Below, one piece after another: positions 1 to 7,622 of a DNA stretch of 24,943 bases. Within the stretch, counting starts at the first letter, position 1, and every line of letters starts with the position of its first letter. The position numbers were made by a program, and so were the translations under genes. This DNA comes from Anaerolineales bacterium (lineage in GTDB: Bacteria; Chloroflexota; Anaerolineae; UBA7937): assembly GCA_030593425.1 (NCBI GenBank), contig JAUVHF010000002.1, positions 1 to 24,943 of the forward strand, written 5' to 3'. The notes under the pieces are model-generated. The model saw only the letters and a list, made by a program, of their open reading frames with translations, was not told the DNA's origin and ran no database searches.

Positions 1-492
1 GGCCGGGAAGATGTTCGGTCTAACGGTGGCCATCTGGGGCCTGGTCTCCTCCACCACCTTGGCGATCGCTTTCCCGGCGTAGATGGGTCGGGTGATGAGC
101 AAGCGGCCGTCCTGGACTTCTATGTCTGTGCAATCAGAGGCTAGGCCCACTGCCAGCCTGGCCGCCACTCGGGGAGCCAGGTCTTTGCCTCGCGTCGAGG
201 CGGCTAAGAGGACGACAGCCGGGTCGGTCTCTTTGACTAAGTCGGTGAGGACCTTGGTGTACCCCTGGGGCGCGTAGTTCTCTAAGGCGGGGTCATCAGC
301 CAGATACACCTTCTGGACATCATAATGGCCTACCGTATCGGCTAATGGTGAGACATCGGAGCCCATCAGCACCAGATTCACGGCACCGCCCAACTCCTGG
401 GCGATCTCTGCCCCCTTGCCTATCATCTCCAGCGTGACCTTCTTCACTTCGCCCTCTCGTACCTCGGCTACTACCAAGATGTCGTTAGACAT
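1..492 (-). CDS. etfA: Electron transfer flavoprotein alpha subunit, 5' part (gene runs off the window)
   Basis: ETF alpha pairs with ETF beta to carry electrons on FAD between dehydrogenases and a membrane or bifurcating partner. I translated the frame by hand. It starts MSNDILVVAEVREGEV and stays open for 164 codons to the window edge, with no stop. The visible part is the N-terminal nucleotide-binding-like domain shared by ETF alpha and beta; the segments VVLLAASTRGKDLAPRVAAR, GLASDCTDI and ITRPIYAGKA are typical of ETF alpha. The C-terminal FAD-binding half is outside the window. The start at 492 is preceded by AGGAG at a normal distance. It lies 42 bp after etfB and is almost certainly co-transcribed with it. 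The family is clear; the physiological electron partner cannot be told from this fragment. Confidence 0.93.
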   Translation of the reverse strand, partial: MSNDILVVAEVREGEVKKVTLEMIGKGAEIAQELGGAVNLVLMGSDVSPLADTVGHYDVQKVYLADDPALENYAPQGYTKVLTDLVKETDPAVVLLAASTRGKDLAPRVAARLAVGLASDCTDIEVQDGRLLITRPIYAGKAIAKVVEETRPQMATVRPNIFPA

Positions 493-534
493 ATCTTTCC
501 ACTCCTGTTAGGGTTAGTGTCTGGGGAAAAGGGG

Positions 535-1326
535 CTATAGGATTTTCGCCTCCTCCCGCAGGAGGTGGGCTACTTTTCTCGCTATCTCGCCCGGTTCCTC
601 CCCTTGGAAGAGCTGGCCTGCCTCTCGTCCTGGCGGTGTCATCGCCTCCACCATCCTTATCTTGGCCGCCTCTCTTCCTACCTCCCGGGGACTCACCCCC
701 AGTTCTTGGGCCCCCCATTCGACGATGGTCTTTTTCTTGACCGCCATGATCCCTTTGAGGGAGGGGTAGCGGGGCTCGTTTAGTCCCTTCTGGGCAGTGA
801 AGAGCGCGGGCAAGGAGGTCTCCACCGCCTCTTTCCCTCCTTCGACCTCGCGGTGGGCTATGGCTCTCTTTCTATCTTCGGAGACATCGAGTTTAACGAT
901 CACCGAGACGTGGGGTAGATCCAACAGTTCAGCCAAGGCGATCCCCACCTGGGCATGGTCTTCATCTACCCCCTGCTTGCCGCAGAAGATGATATCGTAG
1001 TCGATCTTCTCTAAGGCTTTGGCCAAGAGCAAAGCGGTGGCATAGGGGTCTGAGCCCTCGAAGGCATCATCTATGAGGTGAATGGCTTCATCGGCGCCCA
1101 AGGCTAAGCCGCTCTTGAGGGTATCCTTGGCTCGCTCCGGGCCCATAGTTATGAGAGTGACCTTCCCCTCGCCGAGCTGTTCTTTGATTAGGAGCGCCTC
1201 CTCGATGGCGTACTCGTCATAGGGGTTGATCACATATTCCAGGTCCTCTTTGTCGATCTCCCCGTTCCTTATCCTGATCTTGCTCGTCGTATCCGGCACC
1301 TGCTTAACACACACTACGATGTTCAT
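535..1326 (-). CDS. etfB: Electron transfer flavoprotein beta subunit
   Basis: ETF beta (FixA-like) is the partner of the downstream ETF alpha. The heterodimer binds FAD, and the beta subunit carries AMP or, in bifurcating forms, a second FAD. The 263-residue length is normal for the family. The N-terminus MNIVVCVKQVPDT, the INPYDEYAIEEAL segment and the ETF beta signature near residues 170-195 (ETSLPALFTAQKGLNEPRYP) are diagnostic. DEDHAQVG near residue 124 is the conserved nucleotide-binding stretch. A strong GGAGGTG ribosome-binding site sits 7 nt before the ATG. etfB is the first gene after its own promoter, with a Rex/CRP-like palindrome just downstream of the -10. Whether the pair is bifurcating or a simple carrier cannot be decided here. 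Confidence 0.96.
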   Translation of the reverse strand: MNIVVCVKQVPDTTSKIRIRNGEIDKEDLEYVINPYDEYAIEEALLIKEQLGEGKVTLITMGPERAKDTLKSGLALGADEAIHLIDDAFEGSDPYATALLLAKALEKIDYDIIFCGKQGVDEDHAQVGIALAELLDLPHVSVIVKLDVSEDRKRAIAHREVEGGKEAVETSLPALFTAQKGLNEPRYPSLKGIMAVKKKTIVEWGAQELGVSPREVGREAAKIRMVEAMTPPGREAGQLFQGEEPGEIARKVAHLLREEAKIL

Positions 1327-1380
1327 AAATGTGCACCTCCAAATAGTTGATCCCAGATGGCAGGTCTTAACCGTGTGGAA

Positions 1381-1398
1381 TTGTGATATCTTTCACAC
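1381..1398. promoter_or_regulatory. Rex- or CRP/FNR-like operator before etfB
   Basis: The 18-mer TTGTGATATCTTTCACAC matches the known Rex pattern TTGTGA-N6-TCACAA at 11 of 12 specified positions and the CRP pattern TGTGA-N6-TCACA at all 10. It lies immediately downstream of the predicted -10 box, about +1 to +18 from the likely start point. That position suits a repressor, which favours Rex, the NADH/NAD+-sensing repressor that often controls etf genes in anaerobes, over an activator of the CRP type. The regulator is not in the window. Confidence 0.65.
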
Positions 1399-1405
1399 AG
1401 GCCGG

Positions 1406-1435
1406 ATTTTACCATGAAGGGAAGGGGGCTGTCAA
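1406..1435 (-). promoter_or_regulatory. Sigma70-type promoter of etfBA
   Basis: On the minus strand TTGACA (1435-1430, perfect -35) is followed after 18 nt by TAAAAT (1411-1406, 5 of 6 for -10). A TGG precedes the -10, like an extended -10. The predicted start is near 1399, about 73 nt before the etfB ATG. The -35 directly abuts the T-run of the nrdJ terminator. Confidence 0.75.
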
Positions 1436-1438
1436 ACG

Positions 1439-1465
1439 AAAAGGCTCATCCTTGGAGGATGAGCC
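1439..1465 (-). terminator. Rho-independent terminator of nrdR-nrdJ
   Basis: A perfect 9-bp stem (GGCTCATCC / GGATGAGCC, 1443-1451 and 1457-1465) with a 5-nt loop is followed on the minus strand by TTTT (1442-1439), then CGTTT. It begins 25 bp after the nrdJ stop and separates that unit from etfBA. Confidence 0.88.
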
Positions 1466-1490
1466 AATAGTTTGTTCCTGGAGGCTGGCT

Positions 1491-3734
1491 CTACTCACAC
1501 TGAGAGTAGCCGCAGGCGGGACAGACGAGGCAGCCCTCTACGAACTCCACCATGGCCCCGCAATCGGGGCACTCGGGGCACATACCCAGAAGGCCCCGCG
1601 GTGCTTCCCCCTCGTCGAAGAGGGGGAGTTGAACCCCGTTAGAATTGACATACCTCTCCATCGCCTGACCGATAGCGTCGGCGCAGGAGAGGATCATCTG
1701 CCCCTCTCGCCAGTTGGGGGCTGGGCAGCGGATGCCCCGCAACTGCTTGATGATCGCCTTGGTCTCCACGCCGGAGCGGAGGGCCAGCGATATGAGCCTG
1801 CCGATAGCCTCCGATTGGGAGGCCATGCAGCCCCCCGATTTCCCCATCTGGGTGAAGACCTCGCAGAGCCCCGCCTGATCCTCATTGATGGTGATATATA
1901 AGGTCTGGCCGCACCCCACGACCATCTTCTCCGTCGTGCCCCGGGTCACCTCGGGCCGAGGCCGAGGCGTGCGGGTAAACCTCCTCTGGGGCCCTTTGGA
2001 GAGGACTTGCCTCTCTCGGCTGCGGTCCCGATAGATGGTGAGCCCCTTGCAGCCCAACTCATAAGCCAAAAGGTAGGCTTTCTTCACCTCCTCCACGGTA
2101 GCCTCATGGGGGAAGTTGATGGTCTTGGAGACGGCGTTGTCGGTATGCCGCTGGAAAGCGGCCTGGAGGCGGATATGCCACTCCGGGGCTATATCGTGAG
2201 CGGTGACGAAGAGCCTTTGCACCTGGGGCGGTACCTCCTCCAACCCTTGGAGGGTGCCCCTCTCGGCGATCTCATGCATTAGTTCCTCGCTGTAGAACCC
2301 ACTTTCGGTGGCTATCTCCTTGAAGAGGGGGTTCACCTCCATCAGTTCATCTTCATCGAGGATATGGCGGACGTAGATCACGGCGAAAAGGGGTTCGATG
2401 CCGCTGGTCGTTCCGGCTATAATGCTGATGCTCCCCGTGGGGGCGATGGTGGTCACCGTGGCGTTCCGCATGGGCCTGCTCTGCCAGGGGGGGGTGCGAG
2501 GTGCTCCCCTGCTATCGTCGTAGATACTGCCTGGGTAGTGGGGAAAGAGGCCCCGCCTTTCAGCCAGGTAACTTGACGCCTCCTTGGCTGTGGTATGGAT
2601 GAACCCCATCACCTCCTCAGCCAGGCTCACCGCCTCCTCTGAATCGTAGGGGATGCCTAGCCGGATGAGCATCTCCGTGAAACCCATCACCCCCAACCCG
2701 ATCTTCCGGTTGGCCTTGGTCATCTCCTCTATCTGAGGCAGGGGGTATTCGTTTTGGTCTATGACGTTGTCCAGGAAATGCACGGCTGTCCGCACCGTCC
2801 GCCCCAGCCGCTCGTAATCTACCTTGTTATCTTCCAACATCCGGGCCAGGTTTATAGAGCCTAGGTTGCACGACTCGTAGGGGAGAAGAGGTTGCTCGCC
2901 GCAGGGGTTGGTGCTGTCGATCTCGCCCCACTGGGGGGTAGGGTTGCTCTCATTTAGGCGGTCCAAGAAGACGAGGCCCGGGTCTCCGTTATTCCAGGCC
3001 ATCTCCGCTATCTTGTCGAAAACCTCCCCTGCCGAGAGGTGGTTTACCACCTGGCCATGGCGGGGGTTGACCAGAGGGAAGTCGGCCTCTTCCTTGAGGG
3101 CTCGGATGAACTCTTCGGTTAGGCCCACCGAGATATTGAAGTTATTTAGCCGGTCGCCATCCTCCTTGGCGGTGATGAACTCCATGATGTCTGGGTGATC
3201 GACGCGCAGGATACCCATGTTGGCCCCTCGGCGGGCTCCACCCTGCTTGATCGCTTCCGTAGCCGCGTCGAAGACCTCCATGAAGGAGACCGGGCCGGAG
3301 GCTATCCCTCCTGTGGACTTCACCACATCTCCCTTCGGTCGTAGGCGGGAGAAGGCGAAGCCGGTTCCCCCACCACTCTGGTGGATGAGAGCCGCGCATT
3401 TAAGAGCCTCAAAGATACTCTGCATAGAATCCTCGACGGGGATAACGAAGCAAGCGGAGAGTTGCTGCAACGCTCGACCGGCGTTCATCAGGGTAGGGGA
3501 GTTGGGGATGAACTCCAGCGAAGCCATAAGGCGGTAGAACTCCTCCGCCGTGGCTTCCACATCAGCCTGGGAGTCATAGAGGAGATCGGCGGCGGCGATA
3601 TTCTTAGCCACCCGCCAGAACATCTCCTGGGGGGTTTCGGTGACCTGGCCGTCTTCTCCTCGCTGGAGATATCTCCGCTGAAGGACGGTCATAGCGTTGA
3701 CCGACAGTTCGACGGCCACATCTTCGTGGGGCAT
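1491..3734 (-). CDS. nrdJ: Adenosylcobalamin-dependent (class II) ribonucleoside-diphosphate reductase
   Basis: NrdJ reduces ribonucleotides to deoxyribonucleotides using a radical generated from coenzyme B12, so it needs no oxygen and no separate radical subunit. The protein has 747 residues. Visible landmarks are PNSPTLMNAG (78-86), SACF with C95 as one redox cysteine, the active-site loop NPCGEQPLLPYESCNLGSIN (276-295) with C289 as the likely thiyl-radical cysteine, and a C-terminal zinc-ribbon-like tail with several paired cysteines (CPECPDC, CPACGYSQC). There is no N-terminal ATP-cone, so allosteric activity control may be absent in the enzyme. The ATG follows GGGAG. The gene lies 78 bp after nrdR, shares its promoter with NrdR boxes, and ends at a hairpin terminator. 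No cobalamin riboswitch is visible upstream. Confidence 0.97.
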   Translation of the reverse strand: MPHEDVAVELSVNAMTVLQRRYLQRGEDGQVTETPQEMFWRVAKNIAAADLLYDSQADVEATAEEFYRLMASLEFIPNSPTLMNAGRALQQLSACFVIPVEDSMQSIFEALKCAALIHQSGGGTGFAFSRLRPKGDVVKSTGGIASGPVSFMEVFDAATEAIKQGGARRGANMGILRVDHPDIMEFITAKEDGDRLNNFNISVGLTEEFIRALKEEADFPLVNPRHGQVVNHLSAGEVFDKIAEMAWNNGDPGLVFLDRLNESNPTPQWGEIDSTNPCGEQPLLPYESCNLGSINLARMLEDNKVDYERLGRTVRTAVHFLDNVIDQNEYPLPQIEEMTKANRKIGLGVMGFTEMLIRLGIPYDSEEAVSLAEEVMGFIHTTAKEASSYLAERRGLFPHYPGSIYDDSRGAPRTPPWQSRPMRNATVTTIAPTGSISIIAGTTSGIEPLFAVIYVRHILDEDELMEVNPLFKEIATESGFYSEELMHEIAERGTLQGLEEVPPQVQRLFVTAHDIAPEWHIRLQAAFQRHTDNAVSKTINFPHEATVEEVKKAYLLAYELGCKGLTIYRDRSRERQVLSKGPQRRFTRTPRPRPEVTRGTTEKMVVGCGQTLYITINEDQAGLCEVFTQMGKSGGCMASQSEAIGRLISLALRSGVETKAIIKQLRGIRCPAPNWREGQMILSCADAIGQAMERYVNSNGVQLPLFDEGEAPRGLLGMCPECPDCGAMVEFVEGCLVCPACGYSQCE

Positions 3735-3812
3735 TTTCTCTCCCTCGCCGGGTATAGAGGTACTTAAGAAAAGAGAGGGGGCCGTTCTGAGGAACCACGG
3801 GACGGCACCAGA

Positions 3813-4304
3813 TCATAAACTCAGTCGCAGTTGGGCCTCTAGTTCTTCTTCCCTCCTCTTCCACTCCTTGTAATCTTCGATCTCTTCGGCCAAGGTGTCT
3901 ACATCGGGGAAGCGGCGGTGGACGGAGGCGAACCGCAGATAGGCCACATCATCCAGTTCCCTCAAACACTCCAACACCAGTTTACCGATAAGTGCGCTCT
4001 CCACCTCTGGTTGTCCCATTTCGTACAGTTCGCGCTCCACCTCGTCGGCTAGAGTCTCTACCTGTTCTTTGGAGATGGGCCGCTTGGCACAAGCCTTGCG
4101 TATGCCAGCGACCAGTTTCCCGCTTTCGAACGGCTGGCGTTGCCCATCCCGCTTGATCACCGTCAAGGGGACGGTGGCTATCATTTCATAAGTGGTGAAA
4201 CGCTGGTGGCAATGGATACACTCACGACGACGGCGGATACGACCCCTAGCCCCTCTAGTATCGATGACCCTGGAGTCGCCAGAAGAGCAGTATGGGCATT
4301 TCAT
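3813..4304 (-). CDS. nrdR: Transcriptional repressor NrdR
   Basis: NrdR is a nucleotide-sensing repressor of ribonucleotide reductase genes. It has an N-terminal zinc ribbon (MKCPYCSSGDSRVIDTR, then CIHCHQRFTTYE) and an ATP-cone domain beginning VIKRDGQRQPFESGKL around residues 45-60. I chose ATG 4304, giving the usual MKCPYC start and 163 residues, with GGAG 6 nt upstream. In-frame starts at 4310 (ATG) and 4316 (GTG) would add 2 or 4 residues. It is the first gene of an nrdR-nrdJ unit, and paired NrdR boxes lie in its own leader, so autoregulation together with repression of nrdJ is likely. The C-terminal region is slightly longer than common NrdR proteins of about 150 residues. Confidence 0.96.
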   Translation of the reverse strand: MKCPYCSSGDSRVIDTRGARGRIRRRRECIHCHQRFTTYEMIATVPLTVIKRDGQRQPFESGKLVAGIRKACAKRPISKEQVETLADEVERELYEMGQPEVESALIGKLVLECLRELDDVAYLRFASVHRRFPDVDTLAEEIEDYKEWKRREEELEAQLRLSL

Positions 4305-4344
4305 TTTCATCTCCACTTCATATTTGGCGGCTGTTCTCCTTTCG

Positions 4345-4391
4345 ATACCAAATATAGGGGTCCTGCGCCCATCTGCTACAACATATTGTGG
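4345..4391. promoter_or_regulatory. Pair of NrdR boxes in the nrdR leader
   Basis: Two 16-bp sites resemble the known NrdR box ACAC-W-ATAT-A-T-W-GTGT: CTACAACATATTGTGG (4376-4391) and, on the minus strand, CCCCTATATTTGGTAT (4360-4345). They are offset by exactly 31 bp, a 15-bp linker and three helical turns, which is the usual spacing of NrdR box pairs. They lie just downstream of the predicted transcription start, a position suited to repression. Confidence 0.8.
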
Positions 4392-4403
4392 TCGAACGTC
4401 TGT

Positions 4404-4432
4404 AGTTTACCACAGGGTGAAGCAGATGGCAA
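4404..4432 (-). promoter_or_regulatory. Promoter of nrdR-nrdJ
   Basis: On the minus strand TTGCCA (4432-4427, 5 of 6 for -35) and TAAACT (4409-4404, 4 of 6 for -10) are separated by exactly 17 nt. The start is predicted near 4397, about 6 nt before the first NrdR box. The agreement in position with the NrdR boxes raises confidence. Confidence 0.6.
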
Positions 4433-4438
4433 TGCCTG

Positions 4439-4468
4439 AACCTTAAAATTCCCTGGAATTTTAAGGTT
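4439..4468. repeat. 12-bp-arm inverted repeat upstream of the nrdR promoter
   Basis: AACCTTAAAATT (4439-4450) and its exact reverse complement AATTTTAAGGTT (4457-4468) flank a 6-bp spacer. The same 12-mer occurs twice upstream of the mraZ promoter. The distal arm is centred about 65 bp before the predicted nrdR start. It could act as a hairpin after ftsZ, but the stem is AT-rich and has no T-run, so a protein-binding site is more likely. The regulator is unknown. Confidence 0.75.
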
Positions 4469-4517
4469 GGATCCCCTTTTGGCAACAGTAGGAGGGGGAG
4501 CCAGAACTGACACCTCA

Positions 4518-5573
4518 CTAATGGCGGCGCAAGAAGGTCGGGATGTCCAAGTTATCCCCGTCAAAGGCGGGCACCGGGAACTCGCGGATATTGGAGGCGG
4601 GTAGGGAAGCCTGGCGTCGCACCGCGCCGTCGAAGCCAGTGGCGATGACGGTGATCTGGATCTCGCCTTCTAGGCTGGGATCGATGACTGCGCCGAAGAT
4701 GATGTTCACATCCGGATGGGCCATCTCCCTTATGATCTCGGCCGCTTGGTAGACCTCGAAGAGGGCCAGGTCTGGGCCGCCGGTGATGTTAAAGAGCACC
4801 CCGGTAGCCCCGTTGATGGTCATATCTAATAGGGGACTGGCCACCGCGGCCTGGGCAGCGTCGGCGGCGCGGGTCTCGCCTGTGCCCCGCCCCACAGCCA
4901 TGAGAGCCGCTCCCCCTTCGGCCATGATGGTCCGGACATCAGCGAAATCGAGGTTGATGAGACCGGGCACGGTGATCAACTCGGAGATGCCCTGGATCCC
5001 CTGTCGCAGAACATCGTCGGCCAGGGAGAAGGCTGTCTGGATGGAGGCTTTCTTATCCACGATATCTAGCAGACGGTCGTTAGGTATGACGATGAGGGTA
5101 TCCACCTCTTCCTGCAGTCTGACTAGCCCTTCCTCGGCCACATCCCGGCGACGGACCCCTTCGAAGGTGAAGGGTTTGGTGACCACCCCTATGGTGAGAG
5201 CACCTTCCTCTTTGGCCAATTGGCTGATGATGGGCGAAGCCCCGGTGCCGGTACCCCCGCCCATCCCCGCGGTGATGAAGACCATGTCCGCATTTTGGAC
5301 GGAGGTTCTCAGTTCCTCCTTGCTCTCCTCGGCGGCTTTGATCCCGATAGCGGGGTCTCCTCCCGCCCCCAGCCCCTTGGTGAGTTTCTGCCCGACCTGG
5401 ACCCGCTTCGGGGCCTGGGAGAGGAGGAGGGCTTGGGCGTCGGCGTTGACGGCGATGAACTCCACCCCATGCATCTTCTCTTGGATCATGCGGTTCACGG
5501 CGTTGCTGCCGCCGCCCCCCACGCCGACCACCTTGATCTTGGCGAAGCTCTTCGCTTCTGGCAAGTATTTCAT
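4518..5573 (-). CDS. ftsZ: Cell division protein FtsZ
   Basis: FtsZ is the tubulin-like GTPase that forms the cytokinetic ring. The 351-residue protein shows the GTP-binding glycine motif GVGGGGSNAVNR (17-28), the tubulin signature GGGTGTGASP near residue 105, and the T7 loop LINLDFADVRTIM, which carries the catalytic aspartate. After the globular domain (ending around IATGFDGAVRR) there is only a short linker of roughly 20 residues. The C-terminal peptide DNLDIPTFLRRH closely matches the canonical FtsA/ZipA-binding tail. The start has a good GGAG site. It is the last dcw gene, 21 bp after ftsA, and about 200 bp before nrdR on the same strand. No GC-rich terminator is visible after it, so some read-through into nrdR is possible. 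Confidence 0.98.
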   Translation of the reverse strand: MKYLPEAKSFAKIKVVGVGGGGSNAVNRMIQEKMHGVEFIAVNADAQALLLSQAPKRVQVGQKLTKGLGAGGDPAIGIKAAEESKEELRTSVQNADMVFITAGMGGGTGTGASPIISQLAKEEGALTIGVVTKPFTFEGVRRRDVAEEGLVRLQEEVDTLIVIPNDRLLDIVDKKASIQTAFSLADDVLRQGIQGISELITVPGLINLDFADVRTIMAEGGAALMAVGRGTGETRAADAAQAAVASPLLDMTINGATGVLFNITGGPDLALFEVYQAAEIIREMAHPDVNIIFGAVIDPSLEGEIQITVIATGFDGAVRRQASLPASNIREFPVPAFDGDNLDIPTFLRRH

Positions 5574-5594
5574 CTCTTCTCTCCTTTCTTTATG

Positions 5595-6818
5595 TTATCC
5601 GGGGAGCAGGGCTTTCAGCCATCCCCGAAGACGACGCGAGAAGGCGCTCGTTGTCCGGGGAGCGATTTCCCTATCCTTGGTGCGTCTCAGACCCCAAAGG
5701 AGCAGCCCCACGCTGGTAGCGTAGGCGGGGCTCTCCAGGGTCTCCACTAGACCTTCCAGTTTTTGGGGGTTGCCCACTCGGGCCGGTAGATCCAAGGCCC
5801 GGCTGCTGAACTCTCGCAAGCCGGCCAGTTCCGCCGTCCCTCCGCAGAGCACCAACCCCGCCGGAAGGAGGCCGTCATAGCCGGAGCGTTTTATCTCTTT
5901 GAGAACGAGATCGAAGATCTCCTCGGCCCGGGCCTCGATTATCTCGGCCAAGCGCCGTCGGGAGATGGAGCGTCGGGGTTCATTGCCGAAGGCGGCTATA
6001 TCGATCGATTCCTCTGGGGCTATGACCTCAGGGAGAGTATGACCATGTTCTATCTTCATCTCTTCGGCCACGTTGAAGGGGGCTCGCAACCCTATGGCGA
6101 TATCGTTGGTGAGGTGGTTGCCTCCCACCGAGAGGACCATGGTATGCCAGACGCTGCCATCGATGAAGATGGCGATGTCGGCGGTGCCACCGCCGATATC
6201 GGCTAGTACTACCCCCATCTCTTTCTCCGCCGTGGTGAGGACCGCTTCCCCAGCCGCGATGGGCACCAAGACCAAGTCGATGATCTCCACCCCCGCGGCG
6301 CGGATGCACTTTACAAGGTTATGAATGGGTGGCACAGCACCGGTCACTACATGAGCCTCCACCTCCAGTCGGTACCCCTGGAGGCCCAAGGGGTTTCGTA
6401 CGCCATCCTGTCCATCTACGGTGTAACCCCTGGGGATGGCGTGGATGATTTCTCGATTGTGGGGGATGGCGATGGCTTGAGCGGCGTCCATAGCCCGGTC
6501 CGTGTCGTCGAGGGTGACGCCTCGCACCCCCCGGGAGATGGCGGCCACCCCACGACTGTTCACCGAGGAGATATGTCCCCCGCTCACCCCTACGTAGGCC
6601 CGGTCGATCTCATAGCCGGAGATATCTTCTGCCTTGGAGATGGAAGCGGCGATCGCTTCTGTAGCCTCCTCGATGTTGACTACCACCCCTTTGCGGAGGC
6701 CTCTGGAGGGGGCGATGCCTACACCTACGATGCGGAGCCCACCCTCTTCCTTCACCTCCGCGATAAGGGTACAGGTCTTGGTGGTACCTACATCGAGAGC
6801 CACGAAGGTCTCTTCCAC
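5595..6818 (-). CDS. ftsA: Cell division protein FtsA
   Basis: FtsA is the actin-like protein that anchors FtsZ filaments to the membrane. The 407 residues begin EETFVALDVGTTKTCTLIAEV, the phosphate-1 loop of the actin/Hsp70 fold. They contain ADIGGGTADIAIF (phosphate-2, near residues 205-217) and LVLCGGTAELAGL (adenosine motif). The C-terminus, FSRRLRGWLKALLPG, can form a basic amphipathic helix and is the expected membrane-targeting sequence. Length and domain order are normal. The gene lies 21 bp after ftsQ and 21 bp before ftsZ, which supports co-expression with its direct partner. Confidence 0.97.
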   Translation of the reverse strand: MEETFVALDVGTTKTCTLIAEVKEEGGLRIVGVGIAPSRGLRKGVVVNIEEATEAIAASISKAEDISGYEIDRAYVGVSGGHISSVNSRGVAAISRGVRGVTLDDTDRAMDAAQAIAIPHNREIIHAIPRGYTVDGQDGVRNPLGLQGYRLEVEAHVVTGAVPPIHNLVKCIRAAGVEIIDLVLVPIAAGEAVLTTAEKEMGVVLADIGGGTADIAIFIDGSVWHTMVLSVGGNHLTNDIAIGLRAPFNVAEEMKIEHGHTLPEVIAPEESIDIAAFGNEPRRSISRRRLAEIIEARAEEIFDLVLKEIKRSGYDGLLPAGLVLCGGTAELAGLREFSSRALDLPARVGNPQKLEGLVETLESPAYATSVGLLLWGLRRTKDREIAPRTTSAFSRRLRGWLKALLPG

Positions 6819-6839
6819 AGATATCCTCCCCGACGAAGT

Positions 6840-7601
6840 TCAGCCTTCGACTGTGTAGTAGGGGGTATCGAAGCGTAGGTCGATGACCACGGCCTTGATA
6901 CCTTTCTCTCTCAACTCTTCCTTGAGGACGTACAACAGGGCTACCTTGGCCTGGGCATCCTCCCCTGTCCCTAGACGTACCTTCTCACCCTCTTCAGTCG
7001 TAAAGGCGAGCCCATAAGTTTGGGAATAGTCGAAACTCTTAACTTGGGGCAGAAGCGAACTATAGATATTTGCGGCCTCAAGGATCTGGGGGTTTATGCG
7101 GTCCCCGGCCCGTAGGGAGCCGCCCCCCAGATCCTTGAGAGTGAGGGAGAGACTAGTTTGGTCGCGAGGGGAGAGCACGAACCCCTCGCGGTCTAGATAA
7201 TACGATTCCTCTCCAGATAGCCAGTTAAGATAGGCTTGGCGTTCTCGAACCTCTATACTCAGGCGGTTAGGCAGGCGACAACGCACCTCGGCTTCGGCCA
7301 CATCAGGCAAGGATGTCATCGCTTTAGCTACCTTTTGGGGGTCGATGAAGAAGATGCTGTAGCCTTCGACCCCAGAGGCCTCCAATATCTCTTCGCTCGA
7401 TACCGCTTCATTTCCTTCCACCGAGATATCGAAGACGTAGAAGTCGTAGGAGGCGAAAAGGTAGACGGTTATTACCGTTAGAACTCCCAGGAGGGAGAGG
7501 CTGAGGGCTTTAACTCGCCTCCGCCCCAGCCAGGGGAGCGATATTCGCCTTCGAGCCATGCTCTTAGAGAAACGTCTTCTCCCTAATGATGCGGTTCTCA
7601 T
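6840..7601 (-). CDS. ftsQ: Cell division protein FtsQ (POTRA domain)
   Basis: FtsQ/DivIB is a bitopic membrane protein that recruits and regulates the FtsL-FtsW-FtsI septal complex. The 253 residues have a very basic cytoplasmic N-terminus (many RRR clusters), one membrane segment at about 32-50, and an extracytoplasmic POTRA domain starting FDISVEGNEAVSSEEILEAS. This is followed by the FtsQ-type beta domain (ERQAYLNWL, YYLDREGFVLS). GGAGAAAGAGGG precedes the ATG. It is placed between murB and ftsA with 21-bp gaps on both sides, as expected for a dcw operon. The short C-terminus stops soon after the beta domain. Confidence 0.93.
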   Translation of the reverse strand: MRTASLGRRRFSKSMARRRISLPWLGRRRVKALSLSLLGVLTVITVYLFASYDFYVFDISVEGNEAVSSEEILEASGVEGYSIFFIDPQKVAKAMTSLPDVAEAEVRCRLPNRLSIEVRERQAYLNWLSGEESYYLDREGFVLSPRDQTSLSLTLKDLGGGSLRAGDRINPQILEAANIYSSLLPQVKSFDYSQTYGLAFTTEEGEKVRLGTGEDAQAKVALLYVLKEELREKGIKAVVIDLRFDTPYYTVEG

Positions 7602-7622
7602 CGGCCCTCTTTCTCCAAGGTT

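Noticed and set aside
1381..1398. CRP activator site as the main reading of the etfB palindrome
   Set aside because: The half-sites fit CRP, but the site lies downstream of the -10, where an activator would not normally work. A repressor such as Rex is preferred, though not proved.
3142..3399. Other long open frames overlapping nrdJ on both strands
   Set aside because: High-GC third positions keep shadow frames open; the translations look like low-complexity R/P/G/H-rich shadows, while nrdJ itself is a certain gene.
3735..3812. Cobalamin riboswitch before nrdJ or cbiM
   Set aside because: The gaps are only 78 bp and 60 bp and contain no B12-box-like sequence or space for the aptamer.
4439..4468. 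Rho-independent terminator of ftsZ
   Set aside because: The stem is AT-rich, no T-run follows, and the same 12-mer recurs upstream of mraZ, where termination makes no sense.
4783..5724. A 313-codon open frame on the plus strand opposite ftsZ
   Set aside because: It mirrors the ftsZ codon pattern in the antisense strand, is rich in S, P, M and R without any recognisable domain, and has no promoter or ribosome-binding context.
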